From NCBI GenBank assembly GCA_003212315.1, contig QCQB01000002.1, positions 1-64,000 on the forward strand: a DNA stretch of 64,000 nt, written 5' to 3'. The stretch is from SAR116 cluster bacterium AG-447-C21. GTDB taxonomy: Bacteria; Pseudomonadota; Alphaproteobacteria; Thalassobaculales; Thalassobaculaceae. The notes below the pieces were generated by a model. The model did no database searches. It was not told the origin of the DNA and saw only the letters and a list, made by a program, of their open reading frames with translations. How positions within the stretch are numbered: position 1 is the first letter of the stretch; every line of letters starts with the position of its first letter. The position numbers and the translations under genes are program-made. This document shows positions 18,282 to 29,724 of the stretch, one piece after another.

Positions 18282-18306
18282 CCCTTCCAAATTATTTGGA
18301 AGGGTT
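18272..18306 (-). terminator. rho-independent terminator of groEL
   Basis: A perfect 12-base-pair hairpin (AACCCTTCCAAA, loop TTA, TTTGGAAGGGTT; 18280-18306) followed on the reverse strand by ATTTTTT. It lies 24 bases past the groEL stop. On the plus strand no T-run follows, so it acts mainly for groESL, although it also overlaps the end of the convergent dehydrogenase gene. Confidence 0.85.
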
Positions 18307-18330
18307 ATTCGATCTATTATATGGACTGCT

Positions 18331-19983
<1,653 letters not shown>

Positions 19984-20023
19984 TTAATTAAAGATCAAAT
20001 ATAACTAGACAAGAATTCATTTC

Positions 20024-20311
20024 TTAACCGGTTACGCCCATGATGTCTGACTCCTTCATGATAAGAAGGTCTTCACCATCGATTTTTACTTCCGTACCGG
20101 ACCATTTACCGAAAAGAACAGTATCGCCGGCTTTGACATCCAATGGCGTTATCCTTCCATTTTCATCTCTGGCACCCGGACCAACCGAGACGACTTTACC
20201 TTCCATAGGCTTCTCTTTAGCGGTATCGGGGATGATAATTCCACCTGCTGTTTTTGCTTCGCTTTCCATTCGACGGATAACGACGCGGTCATGCAATGGC
20301 CTAAAACCCAT
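20024..20311 (-). CDS. groES: co-chaperonin GroES (10 kDa)
   Basis: A 95-residue co-chaperonin, exactly the family length when started at the ATG at 20311 ([10 protein letters not shown]). The start is supported by GGAG seven bases upstream; the longer frame to 20356 adds 15 non-family residues. The mobile loop that contacts GroEL lies around residues 16-34 ([17 protein letters not shown]) and the roof/barrel segment [15 protein letters not shown] around 65-79. It caps the GroEL chamber during folding. It is the first gene of groESL and is preceded by a degenerate CIRCE element at 20379-20405, so HrcA repression with heat induction is likely. Confidence 0.97.
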   Translation of the reverse strand: MGFRPLHDRVVIRRMESEAKTAGGIIIPDTAKEKPMEGKVVSVGPGARDENGRITPLDVKAGDTVLFGKWSGTEVKIDGEDLLIMKESDIMGVTG

Positions 20312-20378
20312 TCCATTTCTCCATTTTCTGAAAGTTGCGTTTAAAGTTTCCCTCACCGAACACCAAAGAGACTAATCT

Positions 20379-20405
20379 TTGGCACTCTATTGTTTCGATT
20401 GCCAG
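20379..20405 (-). promoter_or_regulatory. CIRCE-type HrcA operator before groESL
   Basis: Read on the reverse strand: CTGGCAATC, nine bases, GAGTGCCAA. The 9-N9-9 spacing is exactly that of CIRCE (TTAGCACTC-N9-GAGTGCTAA). The right half matches eight of nine positions and the left half six of nine. It lies directly after the -10 region and upstream of groES, the usual place for HrcA repression. Confidence 0.75.
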
Positions 20406-20434
20406 CATGTAGTGATTGTCTTATCAACTGTCAA
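20406..20434 (-). promoter_or_regulatory. promoter of groESL
   Basis: On the reverse strand a perfect -35 TTGACA (20429-20434) is followed after 17 bases by TACATG (20406-20411), a weak -10. The CIRCE operator begins immediately downstream, so HrcA bound there would cover the transcription start. The good -35 with a weak -10 is common in this class. Confidence 0.55.
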
Positions 20435-20504
20435 GAAGTCAGCGGTAAAAAACTGAAAACTATTTATATTATTATTAAATTACCTTCGTAACAGACCACA
20501 TACA

Positions 20505-21859
<1,355 letters not shown>

Positions 21860-22018
21860 TTAGTGTTATAAACACCACACTGAAATACAACCAATGCTTA
21901 CCCTTTGCGGACCCATACTATCAATACTTTCCGCGATCAATTGAAAAGATTATTTCCACCAAAAACAACGACGCATCGCTTGGAACTTTTATTGGTTTCA
22001 ACTCTTATAATACTACGT

Positions 22019-23611
22019 TTAATGTCGAAAGTGTCTCATTCCAGTCATAACCATTGCAATATCATTTTCGTTAGCTGCCGCAATAATTTCGTCATCACGA
22101 ACTGATCCACCAGGTTGAATAACTGCCCTAGCACCGGCCGCAACAGCTGCCAACAAACCATCTGGAAACGGAAAAAAGGCATCAGAAGCAACAACTGACC
22201 CTACCGCCAAAGACTCTTGATGCCCTAATTTCTCTGAAGCTTCTTTAGCCTTTTTAGCTGCAACCTGAGACGAGTCAACCCTACTCATCTGCCCAGCTCC
22301 TATACCTACCGTGGCGCCGTTTTTAGCATATACTATTGCGTTAGATTTAACGTGTTTAGCAACCATAAATGCGAATACTAGATCGTCTAGCTCTTCGGTC
22401 GATGGTTGGCGTCTAGTTACAATCTGAAGTTTAGTTTTATCTATTCTACCAACATCTCTGTCTTGGACAAGCAATCCACCAGAAAGGGGTTTAAAAATTT
22501 TTGATGCTTCAGTTGGATTGGGTAAACCACCCGTTTTGAAAATTCTTAAAGATTTTTTTTTCGCAAATACACCCAATGCTTCTTCAGTAAAGTCGGGCGC
22601 TATTATGACTTCTGTAAATACATTCACCATCTCAATTGCAGCGTCAAAGTCAATTGTTTTATTAGACGCAATGATACCTCCAAAAGCACTGACTTGATCA
22701 CACCAATAAGCTTTTTTGTAAGCATCAAGAATATTATCTCCATTGGCTACGCCGCACGGGTTTGCATGTTTGATAATTGCAACAGTGGGTTGATCAAATT
22801 CGGCAACTAGTTCAAACGCCGCGTCCGTATCATTTAAATTATTATAACTAACCTCCTTACCTTGAAGTTGCTCGGCTGTTCCAACACCAAAATTCTCTTT
22901 ACTAATTTGGTAGAAAGCACCGGATTGGTGGGGGTTTTCTCCATAACGCAATATTTGCGGAGAATGGCCCGATAACACAATTCGATTAGGATTTGAAATA
23001 TTAAGTTCCTCCGAGAACCAAGTTGCTATTTCCGCATCATAAGCCGCTGTTCTAGCATATGCTCTGGCAGCGAAAATTTTTCTAACCGAGGATGTGGTGC
23101 ATCCATTATTAGACTCGAATTCCTTGACAAACATTTCATAATCTGCCGGTTCAACTATAACCATAACCGAGTCGTGGTTTTTTGCAGCTGCGCGAATCAT
23201 AGCAGGCCCGCCTATATCAATATTTTCCACGCAGTCGTGATAGCTGCCGTTCGAACGAGCTGTTTCTTCGAACGGATAAAGATTGCACACAAGCAGATCA
23301 ATTGGCGGTATTTCATGGCCTTCGGCAGCCTTAATGTGCTCTGGGTCATCCCGAAGAGCCAAAAGACCCCCATGAATTTTTGGATGGAGAGTTTTAACGC
23401 GTCCACCCATCATTTCGGGAAAGCCCGTATAAACGGAAACATCGATAATTTTTATTCCAGATTCGCGAAGTGCTCTTGCTGTTCCACCAGTCGACAAAAT
23501 TTCGACTCCATTGTCTTGCAAAACAACTCCCAGATCTACAAGGCCCGTTTTATCGGAAACGGATATTAGCGCTCTTCTCACGGGAACTATATTGGTCATT
23601 TTGGATACCAT
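22019..23611 (-). CDS. purH: bifunctional AICAR transformylase/IMP cyclohydrolase
   Basis: A 530-residue PurH that performs the last two steps of purine biosynthesis: formylation of AICAR with 10-formyl-tetrahydrofolate and ring closure to IMP. The N-terminal cyclohydrolase domain (about 8-200) has the MGS-like fold: [12 protein letters not shown] near the start and [16 protein letters not shown] near 66-81. The transformylase domain (about 210-530) carries the catalytic Lys-His pair in [11 protein letters not shown]. The length is normal. A second ATG at 23599 is an alternative start. It is the last gene of the likely operon ygfZ-DMT-purH, 66 bases after the transporter, and lies 3 kb from the purC cluster. 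Confidence 0.96.
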   Translation of the reverse strand: MVSKMTNIVPVRRALISVSDKTGLVDLGVVLQDNGVEILSTGGTARALRESGIKIIDVSVYTGFPEMMGGRVKTLHPKIHGGLLALRDDPEHIKAAEGHEIPPIDLLVCNLYPFEETARSNGSYHDCVENIDIGGPAMIRAAAKNHDSVMVIVEPADYEMFVKEFESNNGCTTSSVRKIFAARAYARTAAYDAEIATWFSEELNISNPNRIVLSGHSPQILRYGENPHQSGAFYQISKENFGVGTAEQLQGKEVSYNNLNDTDAAFELVAEFDQPTVAIIKHANPCGVANGDNILDAYKKAYWCDQVSAFGGIIASNKTIDFDAAIEMVNVFTEVIIAPDFTEEALGVFAKKKSLRIFKTGGLPNPTEASKIFKPLSGGLLVQDRDVGRIDKTKLQIVTRRQPSTEELDDLVFAFMVAKHVKSNAIVYAKNGATVGIGAGQMSRVDSSQVAAKKAKEASEKLGHQESLAVGSVVASDAFFPFPDGLLAAVAAGARAVIQPGGSVRDDEIIAAANENDIAMVMTGMRHFRH

Positions 23612-23677
23612 TTTTTATTAAAAACCAATGTCTTATCACTCGCACGACATAATTCGTCAACTTTCGATTAAGTTTTG

Positions 23678-24625
23678 TTAATCATTTTTTACAGAATAGC
23701 GTTTCAGTCGAGCCTCTCTAATTGCAATATAAGTAGTGCTGCCAAAAATCAAGATAGCGCCTATCCAAGTATAAAGATCGGGAACTTCATCAAAGAAAAT
23801 AAATCCTAAAAACGCAGCCCAAATCATTTTGCTGAAATCTACCGGCATTACCACCGACGTATCGGCCAACTTTAAGGATTGGTTCATTAAGGTTTGAGCA
23901 AAAGTACCGAATGCTGCCAATAAAAACATCCATCCCATTTGCTCCCAACTTGGGAGTTCCCAAAATGGGAATGCTGCCAAAAACACAAGCGGCGAGAGGA
24001 AAATAGATGCATAGAAAGAAATTGTAATACTAGAGTCATTGCGCGTCATCACTTTGATCAGCATGAGAGCTACAGACCAAATAGCCGCTGAGACAATAAT
24101 CAGCATTGGACCAATTCCAAGGTCAACCATTCCCGGCCTAAGAATAATCAAAGTACCAATAAAGCCTATAATAATCGCTGTCCATCGACGAATACGAACC
24201 ACTTCTCCCAAAAATATTACAGCGAGTACTGTTGCAAATAATGGCGCGCTAAATCCTAGTGCTGTCACTTGAGCCAAGGGAGTGATGCTCAATCCATAAA
24301 AGAAGCATAACATTGCGCCAGCATTCAAAACTCCTCTTAACGAGTGAAGCTTGATATTCTTCGTTTTAAGAATAGAAAAATTATCTCTTAAAATGAACGG
24401 GAAAAGGACAAATAACCCTAAAAATGCCCTAAAAAAAGCAATTTCGAACGGGTGAAGTTGCCCAGACATGCTGCGAACTATCGTGTGCATAGCCACAAAC
24501 AGAACGGCAGCGACTGCCATATATGTCACAGCAATTACAGGTGCAGGCAAACTGGAGATATAGTTAGGATTTTTTTTAGGTAGGACCACGATACTAGTAT
24601 TAGGCGCAAGGGCAGCAAGTCTCAA
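23678..24625 (-). CDS. EamA/DMT-family transporter
   Basis: A 315-residue inner-membrane protein with ten predicted helices in two EamA repeats; the first repeat includes HPFEIAFFRAFLGLFVLFP, typical of the family, and the second FFDEVPDLYTWIGAILIF, the standard final pair of helices. Substrate is unknown; relatives export amino acids, riboflavin or nucleosides. The start given is a TTG 11 bases past the ygfZ stop; internal alternatives exist (GTG at 24589, ATG at 24520), and the last would cut into the first helix. The tight spacing with ygfZ and position before purH suggest co-transcription, though a functional link to folate or purine metabolism is only a guess. Confidence 0.85.
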   Translation of the reverse strand: MRLAALAPNTSIVVLPKKNPNYISSLPAPVIAVTYMAVAAVLFVAMHTIVRSMSGQLHPFEIAFFRAFLGLFVLFPFILRDNFSILKTKNIKLHSLRGVLNAGAMLCFFYGLSITPLAQVTALGFSAPLFATVLAVIFLGEVVRIRRWTAIIIGFIGTLIILRPGMVDLGIGPMLIIVSAAIWSVALMLIKVMTRNDSSITISFYASIFLSPLVFLAAFPFWELPSWEQMGWMFLLAAFGTFAQTLMNQSLKLADTSVVMPVDFSKMIWAAFLGFIFFDEVPDLYTWIGAILIFGSTTYIAIREARLKRYSVKND

Positions 24626-24636
24626 GGCTTATATGA

Positions 24637-25530
24637 CTAAAAATTCATCCAACCCTGTTTTTGAGGCATGACACAAGAGGACCCAGCAGTTAACTCTCCA
24701 CCCAAACTAGACCACTCTTCAAGAATATTAAGGCGCATCAATGCCATAGCCGCATTGCCAACCCCAGATCTAATTTCACCCGCCTCCTTTTCTCCAAACA
24801 TAATAAATGTACCGGGTTCTGGAAGGGTCCCATCAACCAAGACAGGTATTAGTCTTCGTTTGATCAAACCACGATATTTGGTTCTAGCCGTCAACTCCTG
24901 TCCCATATAGCAACCTTTCTTCCAGCAGATACCCTTGAGTTCATCAAATCCTGCCTCAAGTAAAATTGTCTTTTGGAATTGCATATCTTGCAATCCATCC
25001 GGAACCCCCAATGTAATCCTCAATAATTCATAATCGTTACTATCACACTCTTTCAAGTTCCCAACAGTTGGGAGGGCGTTCTTTGTTAGTATCATTCGGA
25101 TTCCCATTGCCGCCAGTCGAGGATCAACCATCATTATACCGTTTGACACTTTTATTGTGTGGCCAGAATCTCCAGTTGACCCTATTGCAGAGTGAATACT
25201 GCTACCAAATCCTACAAAAACATCAAATTGATCACTAACGTCCTGTATATTTATTTTGGATCTCAGCTTATGCATTCGGAGTTTTTGCTCTAACCCGGGC
25301 AGAAGTTTCGAATCACATTCCAGCAAAAACTCGGACTGCCCATTAGACATAAAAAAATCGCAAAGGAATTTACCTTGTGGCGTTAAAAGCGCCGCATAAA
25401 TAGAAAACGTTTCTGAAATCAAATGCACATCGTTTGATACTAAACCTTGGAGAAAGTTGGCCCTATCTTCACCAGATACCGCCAGAACCCCTCTGCCATC
25501 TAATTTCACAAAATAGTTGTCTGTTAACAT
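24637..25530 (-). CDS. ygfZ: YgfZ/GcvT-like folate-dependent Fe-S repair protein
   Basis: About 297 residues of the GcvT-related YgfZ/IBA57 family. The diagnostic motif is K-G-C-Y-M-G-Q-E (KKGCYMGQELTARTKYRG, about residues 207-224), whose cysteine is essential in homologues. The N-terminal barrel binds folate. The protein helps maintain or assemble certain [4Fe-4S] enzymes such as MiaB and protects them from oxidative damage. I place the start at the ATG at 25530 (MLTDNYFVKL); the longer frame begins with a TTG at 25563 and adds 11 residues without family similarity. It heads the ygfZ-DMT-purH operon and is divergent from the NRDE gene. Confidence 0.9.
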   Translation of the reverse strand: MLTDNYFVKLDGRGVLAVSGEDRANFLQGLVSNDVHLISETFSIYAALLTPQGKFLCDFFMSNGQSEFLLECDSKLLPGLEQKLRMHKLRSKINIQDVSDQFDVFVGFGSSIHSAIGSTGDSGHTIKVSNGIMMVDPRLAAMGIRMILTKNALPTVGNLKECDSNDYELLRITLGVPDGLQDMQFQKTILLEAGFDELKGICWKKGCYMGQELTARTKYRGLIKRRLIPVLVDGTLPEPGTFIMFGEKEAGEIRSGVGNAAMALMRLNILEEWSSLGGELTAGSSCVMPQKQGWMNF

Positions 25531-25676
25531 ATCGTTCGAAGCGCCTCGGCAAAAAGTAATCAAGTTTTGTTTTCATTATCAAAAACACCTAAATACAGAT
25601 GAAGTCGATTTTATTTGCTAACCCAAGTAGTAAGAATTTATATGTTGAAAAGTCAAAAGATGCGAGTTTTTTAATC

Positions 25677-26420
25677 ATGTGTACTTTTATAATTAATTGG
25701 CAACCTGGCGAGCAATGGCCGTTATTATTAGCCGCCAATCGCGATGAACTTATTTCCAGAGCATGGAAAAAGCCCGCCCGGCATTGGCCAGATCGACCGG
25801 AGGTCATAGCGGGTCACGATGATGAAGCAGGAGGCAGCTGGTTAGGATTGAATGATCATGGAGTGATCGCGGGTATATTGAACCGAAAAAACTCCTTAGG
25901 GCCGATGCCAGGAAAACGAAGCAGAGGGGAACTCGTTCTTGAAGCACTCGACCATGCAGATGCAGTTGAAGCAGCTACAGCAATTACCCACATCAACGAA
26001 AAGGCCTTTAGAAACTTTAATATGTTAATATTGGATAATCGGGATGCATTTTGGTTAAAAAAAGCCAGCAACGATAGGGTCAAATGCCAACCTTTGCCTA
26101 CAGGTATTTCTATGTTAGCGGCCCAAGAGTTAAACGATATGACATCCCCGAGAATAAACCAGCATTTGAATAAATTGCGATCGATCAAAATACCCAACCC
26201 TGAACTCGGCGATTGGGGAAACTGGTCAAATGTTCTTGCTAGCCGAATATGCGAGGTTAAAGAGGATCCATTAACGGCAATGAATATTGCCCCAACGTCT
26301 GGGTTCGGGACTGTCTCATCATCTTTAATAGCATTACCCAACGATATTAATCAAAAACCTATCTGGTTATTTTGTGAGGGGACACCTGACAAAAATAAGT
26401 TTTTACCGATCTATTTTTGA
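25677..26420 (+). CDS. NRDE/TANGO2-family protein
   Basis: About 247 residues. The start M-C-T-F-I-I and the motif A-A-N-R-D-E (about 19-24) define the NRDE family, homologous to eukaryotic TANGO2. Residue C2 occupies the place of the N-terminal nucleophile in the related Ntn-hydrolase fold, though no hydrolase activity is proven for the family; recent proposals link TANGO2 to haem or acyl-CoA handling. Conserved H-D-D-E-A-G-G-S-W-L-G (about 47-57) and SFGTVSSS-like G-F-G-T-V-S-S-S (about 205-212) are visible. The open frame extends upstream to 25599, but the family always starts at M-C, so I used the internal ATG at 25677. It is a single gene between ygfZ (divergent) and purC. Confidence 0.85.
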   Translation: MCTFIINWQPGEQWPLLLAANRDELISRAWKKPARHWPDRPEVIAGHDDEAGGSWLGLNDHGVIAGILNRKNSLGPMPGKRSRGELVLEALDHADAVEAATAITHINEKAFRNFNMLILDNRDAFWLKKASNDRVKCQPLPTGISMLAAQELNDMTSPRINQHLNKLRSIKIPNPELGDWGNWSNVLASRICEVKEDPLTAMNIAPTSGFGTVSSSLIALPNDINQKPIWLFCEGTPDKNKFLPIYF

Positions 26421-26590
26421 TACTTAAGGGAATTAAAAAATACTAGTTGAATAATCAGTCTAGACCCGCATTGTTTTAAATTTATCTTATTGATATACAT
26501 GGTAAAGAGGGTGCGTTGACACGATATCGCTCTCCATCACTAAATAACTTGTTTAGGCGAGCCAAGCGGTAAGTCTTAGGGACGAGTAAT

Positions 26591-27328
26591 ATGGCAGTTA
26601 GAACCAAATTATATGAAGGTAAAGCAAAGGTCCTGTACAAGGGGCCTGAGCCGGGGACCTTAGTGCAGTATTTCAAGGATGATGCAACTGCATTCAATAA
26701 TGAAAAGCACGGAATCATTTCTGGTAAAGGCGTTCTCAATAATAGAATAAGTGAATACCTTATGGCTAAAGTTGCTGAGCTTGGGATCCCAACACATTTC
26801 ATAAAACGACTGAATATGAGGGAACAGTTGATTAAAGAAGTTGAAATCATCCCGATCGAAGTTGTAGTTCGCAATATAGCTGCCGGTTCTATCTGCAAAC
26901 GATTTAATTTAGAAGAAGGAGTATCCCTGCCCCGTTCATTAGTTGAGTATTATTATAAGTCAGATGAACTCGGCGACCCGTTAATAGCTGAAGAACATAT
27001 CACAGCATTTGGATGGGCAAGTACCCCAGAACTGGATGAGATATTGGCTATGACGCTTAGGATCAACGATTTCCTATCAGGATTATTAATGGGAATTGGC
27101 ATTCGTCTGGTAGATTTTAAATTAGAATTTGGACGCCTTTATTTCGAGGAAACAGTTCAAATCGTACTAGCGGACGAAATTAGTCCAGATAACTGTCGTC
27201 TTTGGGATATTAAAACCAATGAGAAACTTGATAAAGATAGATTTCGCCGCGACCTGGGCGGCGAGAAAGAAGCCTATCAGGAAATTGCACGACGACTGGG
27301 GGTTCTACCCGAATCAAATTCTGGATAA
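26591..27328 (+). CDS. purC: phosphoribosylaminoimidazole-succinocarboxamide synthase
   Basis: A 245-residue SAICAR synthetase. It condenses CAIR with aspartate using ATP in purine biosynthesis. Recognised segments are L-Y-E-G-K-A-K (about 7-13), F-K-D-D-A-T-A-F (about 29-36), [10 protein letters not shown] (about 96-105) and V-D-F-K-L-E-F-G (about 176-183). Length is normal for the short bacterial form. It is the first gene of the purC-purS-(antisense gene)-purQ-purL-bolA-grxD cluster. The 170-base upstream region contains no obvious purine riboswitch. Confidence 0.96.
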   Translation: MAVRTKLYEGKAKVLYKGPEPGTLVQYFKDDATAFNNEKHGIISGKGVLNNRISEYLMAKVAELGIPTHFIKRLNMREQLIKEVEIIPIEVVVRNIAAGSICKRFNLEEGVSLPRSLVEYYYKSDELGDPLIAEEHITAFGWASTPELDEILAMTLRINDFLSGLLMGIGIRLVDFKLEFGRLYFEETVQIVLADEISPDNCRLWDIKTNEKLDKDRFRRDLGGEKEAYQEIARRLGVLPESNSG

Positions 27329-27381
27329 ACTCTAGAATTCTATATGCCTCAAACAGTAACGTTTAAAGAGTGGAAAAAATA

Positions 27382-27630
27382 ATGAAAGCAAATGTCCATA
27401 TAACACTCAAGAAAGGCGTTCTAGATCCTCAAGGTAAGGCGATAGAAAATGCTCTAAAAACACTTGGATTTGATCAAGTCAAGAATGTCAGACAAGGTAA
27501 GTTCATTGAGATTGAACTCGATGAAAAAGATCCAAAGAAGGCGGAAAAGCAAGTCGCAAAAATGAGTGAAAAGCTTTTAGCAAATACCGTGATCGAAGAC
27601 TATCAGATAGACATTCAAGAGAATAAATAA
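27382..27630 (+). CDS. purS: phosphoribosylformylglycinamidine synthase subunit PurS
   Basis: An 82-residue PurS, the small structural subunit that bridges PurL and the glutaminase PurQ in the three-part FGAM synthase. Typical features are VHITLKKGVLDPQGKAIE (4-21), with the D-P-Q-G motif, and the central LGFDQVKNVRQGKFIEI. The ATG at 27382 gives the standard start; a GTG four codons earlier (27370) is less likely. It follows purC by 53 bases. In related genomes purQ and purL usually follow directly; here an unrelated gene on the opposite strand separates them. Confidence 0.95.
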   Translation: MKANVHITLKKGVLDPQGKAIENALKTLGFDQVKNVRQGKFIEIELDEKDPKKAEKQVAKMSEKLLANTVIEDYQIDIQENK

Positions 27631-27635
27631 CTAAT

Positions 27636-28685
27636 TTATTTATGATATCGGTGCGCTAGAAGCACCATATCTGCAGCAGTGGGACTGCATACAATCGGTG
27701 TGTCATGCATTATAGCCAAACGGGTCAAAGCTATTAAATCTACATCTCGAGCATGGCGCGAATGTGGGTCTGCGAAAAAGATCACAGCGTCTAACTCACC
27801 CGTTGCGATCAGTGCTCCTAACTGCTGATCCCCTCCCATAGTACCCCGCTGTAGTCTATGAATGTTAAGGCTGGGGTAAGCCTCCCGTAACATCGTCCCA
27901 GTGCCACCTGTGCAAATTAATTTTTCTTTTTCAAGTGAACTTTTATGTCGACCAACCCAAGCCGTTAGTTGAGTTTTCCTCTCATTATGTGCCACGAGTG
28001 CGATTCGTCTAGGAGAAGTGGAAATTTGGCGAGCGCGTGCAGTTATAGACATGAGTGAACGCACTTGAGAAATTAATCCACTAGACTCTGCTGGAAAGTT
28101 GCCCGCCAGTGCCGCGGTGCCAACAGTAAATGCTGTGGCTCCGGCGGCTGCAGCAGCCAGAATGCGTTCCTCACTGTCGATACTACCAGCTATGACAACT
28201 GGCTTTTTAGATTTTTCACAAACTGATTTCATTAATGCGGAAACATCTCCTTGAAATCGGTAAGCCAAAAGATCTACACCGTGGACACCTTCCAAAGCGG
28301 TCAACGATACTGCGCTCTCCGTAATTTGCTCAACAGACCCTTCTAATACACTAGGATGGCCGACCACCTTTCCCGGAAATGGAAAATATCGCAAGGGATT
28401 AGAACCTATAATTTTCAGTACTTCTGATGCGTGCGTACCCCCAAGCAGGCAGTCTACATCAAGTCGCACGGCTGCTTCTGCAGATTCGAGCTCCCGGTCA
28501 GCGTCTAAGCTTACCACCTCGAGATAAGAAACTCCGCCAGCTAATCTTATTTGATCCGCAAGAAGTTTCAATCTATCTAGAGGTAACCCAACGTCCTTGA
28601 AACCAATATGACGAGCACCACCGGCGAGCGCCTCAGACAACCGCGTCTCTGCATCTTCTATGGTCCTATCATTTTCAGTAAGCAT
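27636..28685 (-). CDS. fusion: TIM-barrel domain plus methylglyoxal-synthase-like domain
   Basis: A 349-residue two-domain protein. Residues 1 to about 205 resemble a TIM barrel with a C-terminal phosphate site: HIGFKDVGL near 27-35, FPFPGKVVGHPSVLEG near 101-116, LLAYRFQGD near 138-146, and VVIAGSIDS followed by AFTVGTAAL near 165-193. I know of no assigned function for that barrel. Residues about 225-345 match methylglyoxal synthase: I-A-L-V-A-H, C-T-G-G-T-G, and the catalytic M-G-G-D-Q-Q-L-G. Methylglyoxal synthase turns dihydroxyacetone phosphate into methylglyoxal. The aspartate of G-D-Q-Q is kept, but the histidine corresponding to H98 of E. coli MgsA appears to be Arg (DPHSRHARDVDL). 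It lies antisense between purS (5-base gap) and purQ. Linker residues 205-225 are rich in S, R and T. Confidence 0.8.
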   Translation of the reverse strand: MLTENDRTIEDAETRLSEALAGGARHIGFKDVGLPLDRLKLLADQIRLAGGVSYLEVVSLDADRELESAEAAVRLDVDCLLGGTHASEVLKIIGSNPLRYFPFPGKVVGHPSVLEGSVEQITESAVSLTALEGVHGVDLLAYRFQGDVSALMKSVCEKSKKPVVIAGSIDSEERILAAAAAGATAFTVGTAALAGNFPAESSGLISQVRSLMSITARARQISTSPRRIALVAHNERKTQLTAWVGRHKSSLEKEKLICTGGTGTMLREAYPSLNIHRLQRGTMGGDQQLGALIATGELDAVIFFADPHSRHARDVDLIALTRLAIMHDTPIVCSPTAADMVLLAHRYHK

Positions 28686-29034
28686 AAAAATAAAATTAAA
28701 ACTAATTATCCATTCCCTTCATTCTTTCTTTTAGGCTCATCGGAACCAGTTTAGTGGTTCTTTTTACATCAACGAATGGTCTTTATATAAAAATACATGC
28801 GGAATGATTAATATGCAAAAACACTTCTAGCTACCATTATCAACTTAAATATCAGTTTGAGTCGATTCGACAAAGCAATGTGCGATAATTAAAAATCACA
28901 ACTTAAGAAGAAGAATTTAATTTGCAAATATTTCAAATGGTTTAACGTTACTTAAAGCGCACGCTTGCAAAGATAATCACGCTTGGGTAATTTATCGTTG
29001 TAAGGAAATCTCGTAACAAAGCGCATCTCATCGA
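28686..29034. other. 349-base non-coding gap before purQ
   Basis: No convincing gene on either strand. It must hold the reverse promoter of the fusion gene and the plus promoter of purQ. A plus-strand terminator-like hairpin lies at 28743-28765. An A/T-rich stretch with TAAGGAAAT sits 25 bases before the purQ start, too far to act as its ribosome binding site. No purine-riboswitch core was recognised. Confidence 0.5.
28743..28765 (+). terminator. terminator-like hairpin, possible attenuator before purQ
   Basis: GAACCA (28743-28748), six-base loop, TGGTTC (28755-28760), then TTTTT (28761-28765). On the reverse strand no T-run follows, so it is oriented for plus-strand transcripts, about 270 bases before purQ. 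It may end read-through from purS, which would run antisense to the fusion gene, or act in the purQ leader. Confidence 0.4.
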
Positions 29035-29724
29035 ATGAAATCAGCGATTATTATCTTTCCCGGCACCAACCGTGATAGCGACATGGTAATGGCCTTGGAA
29101 AAATTTTCTGGGATTCCCCCTAAAAAAGTTTGGTATAATGAGAGTAAATTGCCCGCTGTAGACCTGTTCGTATTGGCGGGAGGGTTTGCTTACGGGGATT
29201 ATCTGAGAGCAGGAGCAATGGCGGCAAGAGCTCCCGTTATACGCGCCCTTGCAGATCGAGCCACCAAAGGCGCAGCAGTTCTTGGTGTTTGCAACGGATT
29301 CCAAATTCTAACCGAAATCGGTCTTCTTCCAGGTGCTCTAATGAGGAACACCGAACTTAAGTTCATTTGTAGAAACCTAGATGTCCGAGTTGAAGAAACG
29401 GATTCTATTTTCACTAAAAAATATCAATCTGGACAAAAACTTTCTTTCCCTGTTGCACATAACGATGGAAACTATTTTGCGGACAAGGCAACACTCGATC
29501 AATTAGAAGAACAAAACAGAATAGCTTTTCGTTATGTCAACACTGCAGGACAAATAGGGCCTGATGGAAACCCTAATGGGTCAGTTAGAAACATAGCAGG
29601 AATACTGAATAAGAAGAAAAATGTATTAGGACTTATGCCTCATCCCGAAAATGCGACCGATCCCGAACTTGGAGGGTCCGATGGATGTGGTCTATTTCAA
29701 AGTATTGTCGAGCACTTATCATGA
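29035..29724 (+). CDS. purQ: phosphoribosylformylglycinamidine synthase subunit PurQ
   Basis: A 229-residue class I glutamine amidotransferase that supplies ammonia to PurL. Recognised are F-P-G-T-N (8-12), [10 protein letters not shown] (about 49-58), the nucleophile in G-V-C-N-G-F-Q (about 83-89), and the His-Glu pair in M-P-H-P-E-N (about 201-206). An in-frame stop shortly upstream fixes the ATG at 29035. No Shine-Dalgarno sequence precedes it, so translation may depend on a short or leaderless transcript. Its last codon overlaps the purL start by four bases (ATGA), so both are coupled. Confidence 0.95.
   Translation: MKSAIIIFPGTNRDSDMVMALEKFSGIPPKKVWYNESKLPAVDLFVLAGGFAYGDYLRAGAMAARAPVIRALADRATKGAAVLGVCNGFQILTEIGLLPGALMRNTELKFICRNLDVRVEETDSIFTKKYQSGQKLSFPVAHNDGNYFADKATLDQLEEQNRIAFRYVNTAGQIGPDGNPNGSVRNIAGILNKKKNVLGLMPHPENATDPELGGSDGCGLFQSIVEHLS

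Noticed and set aside
26482-26898. 139-codon reverse frame over purC
   Set aside because: Shadow of purC, which is a confident full-length enzyme.
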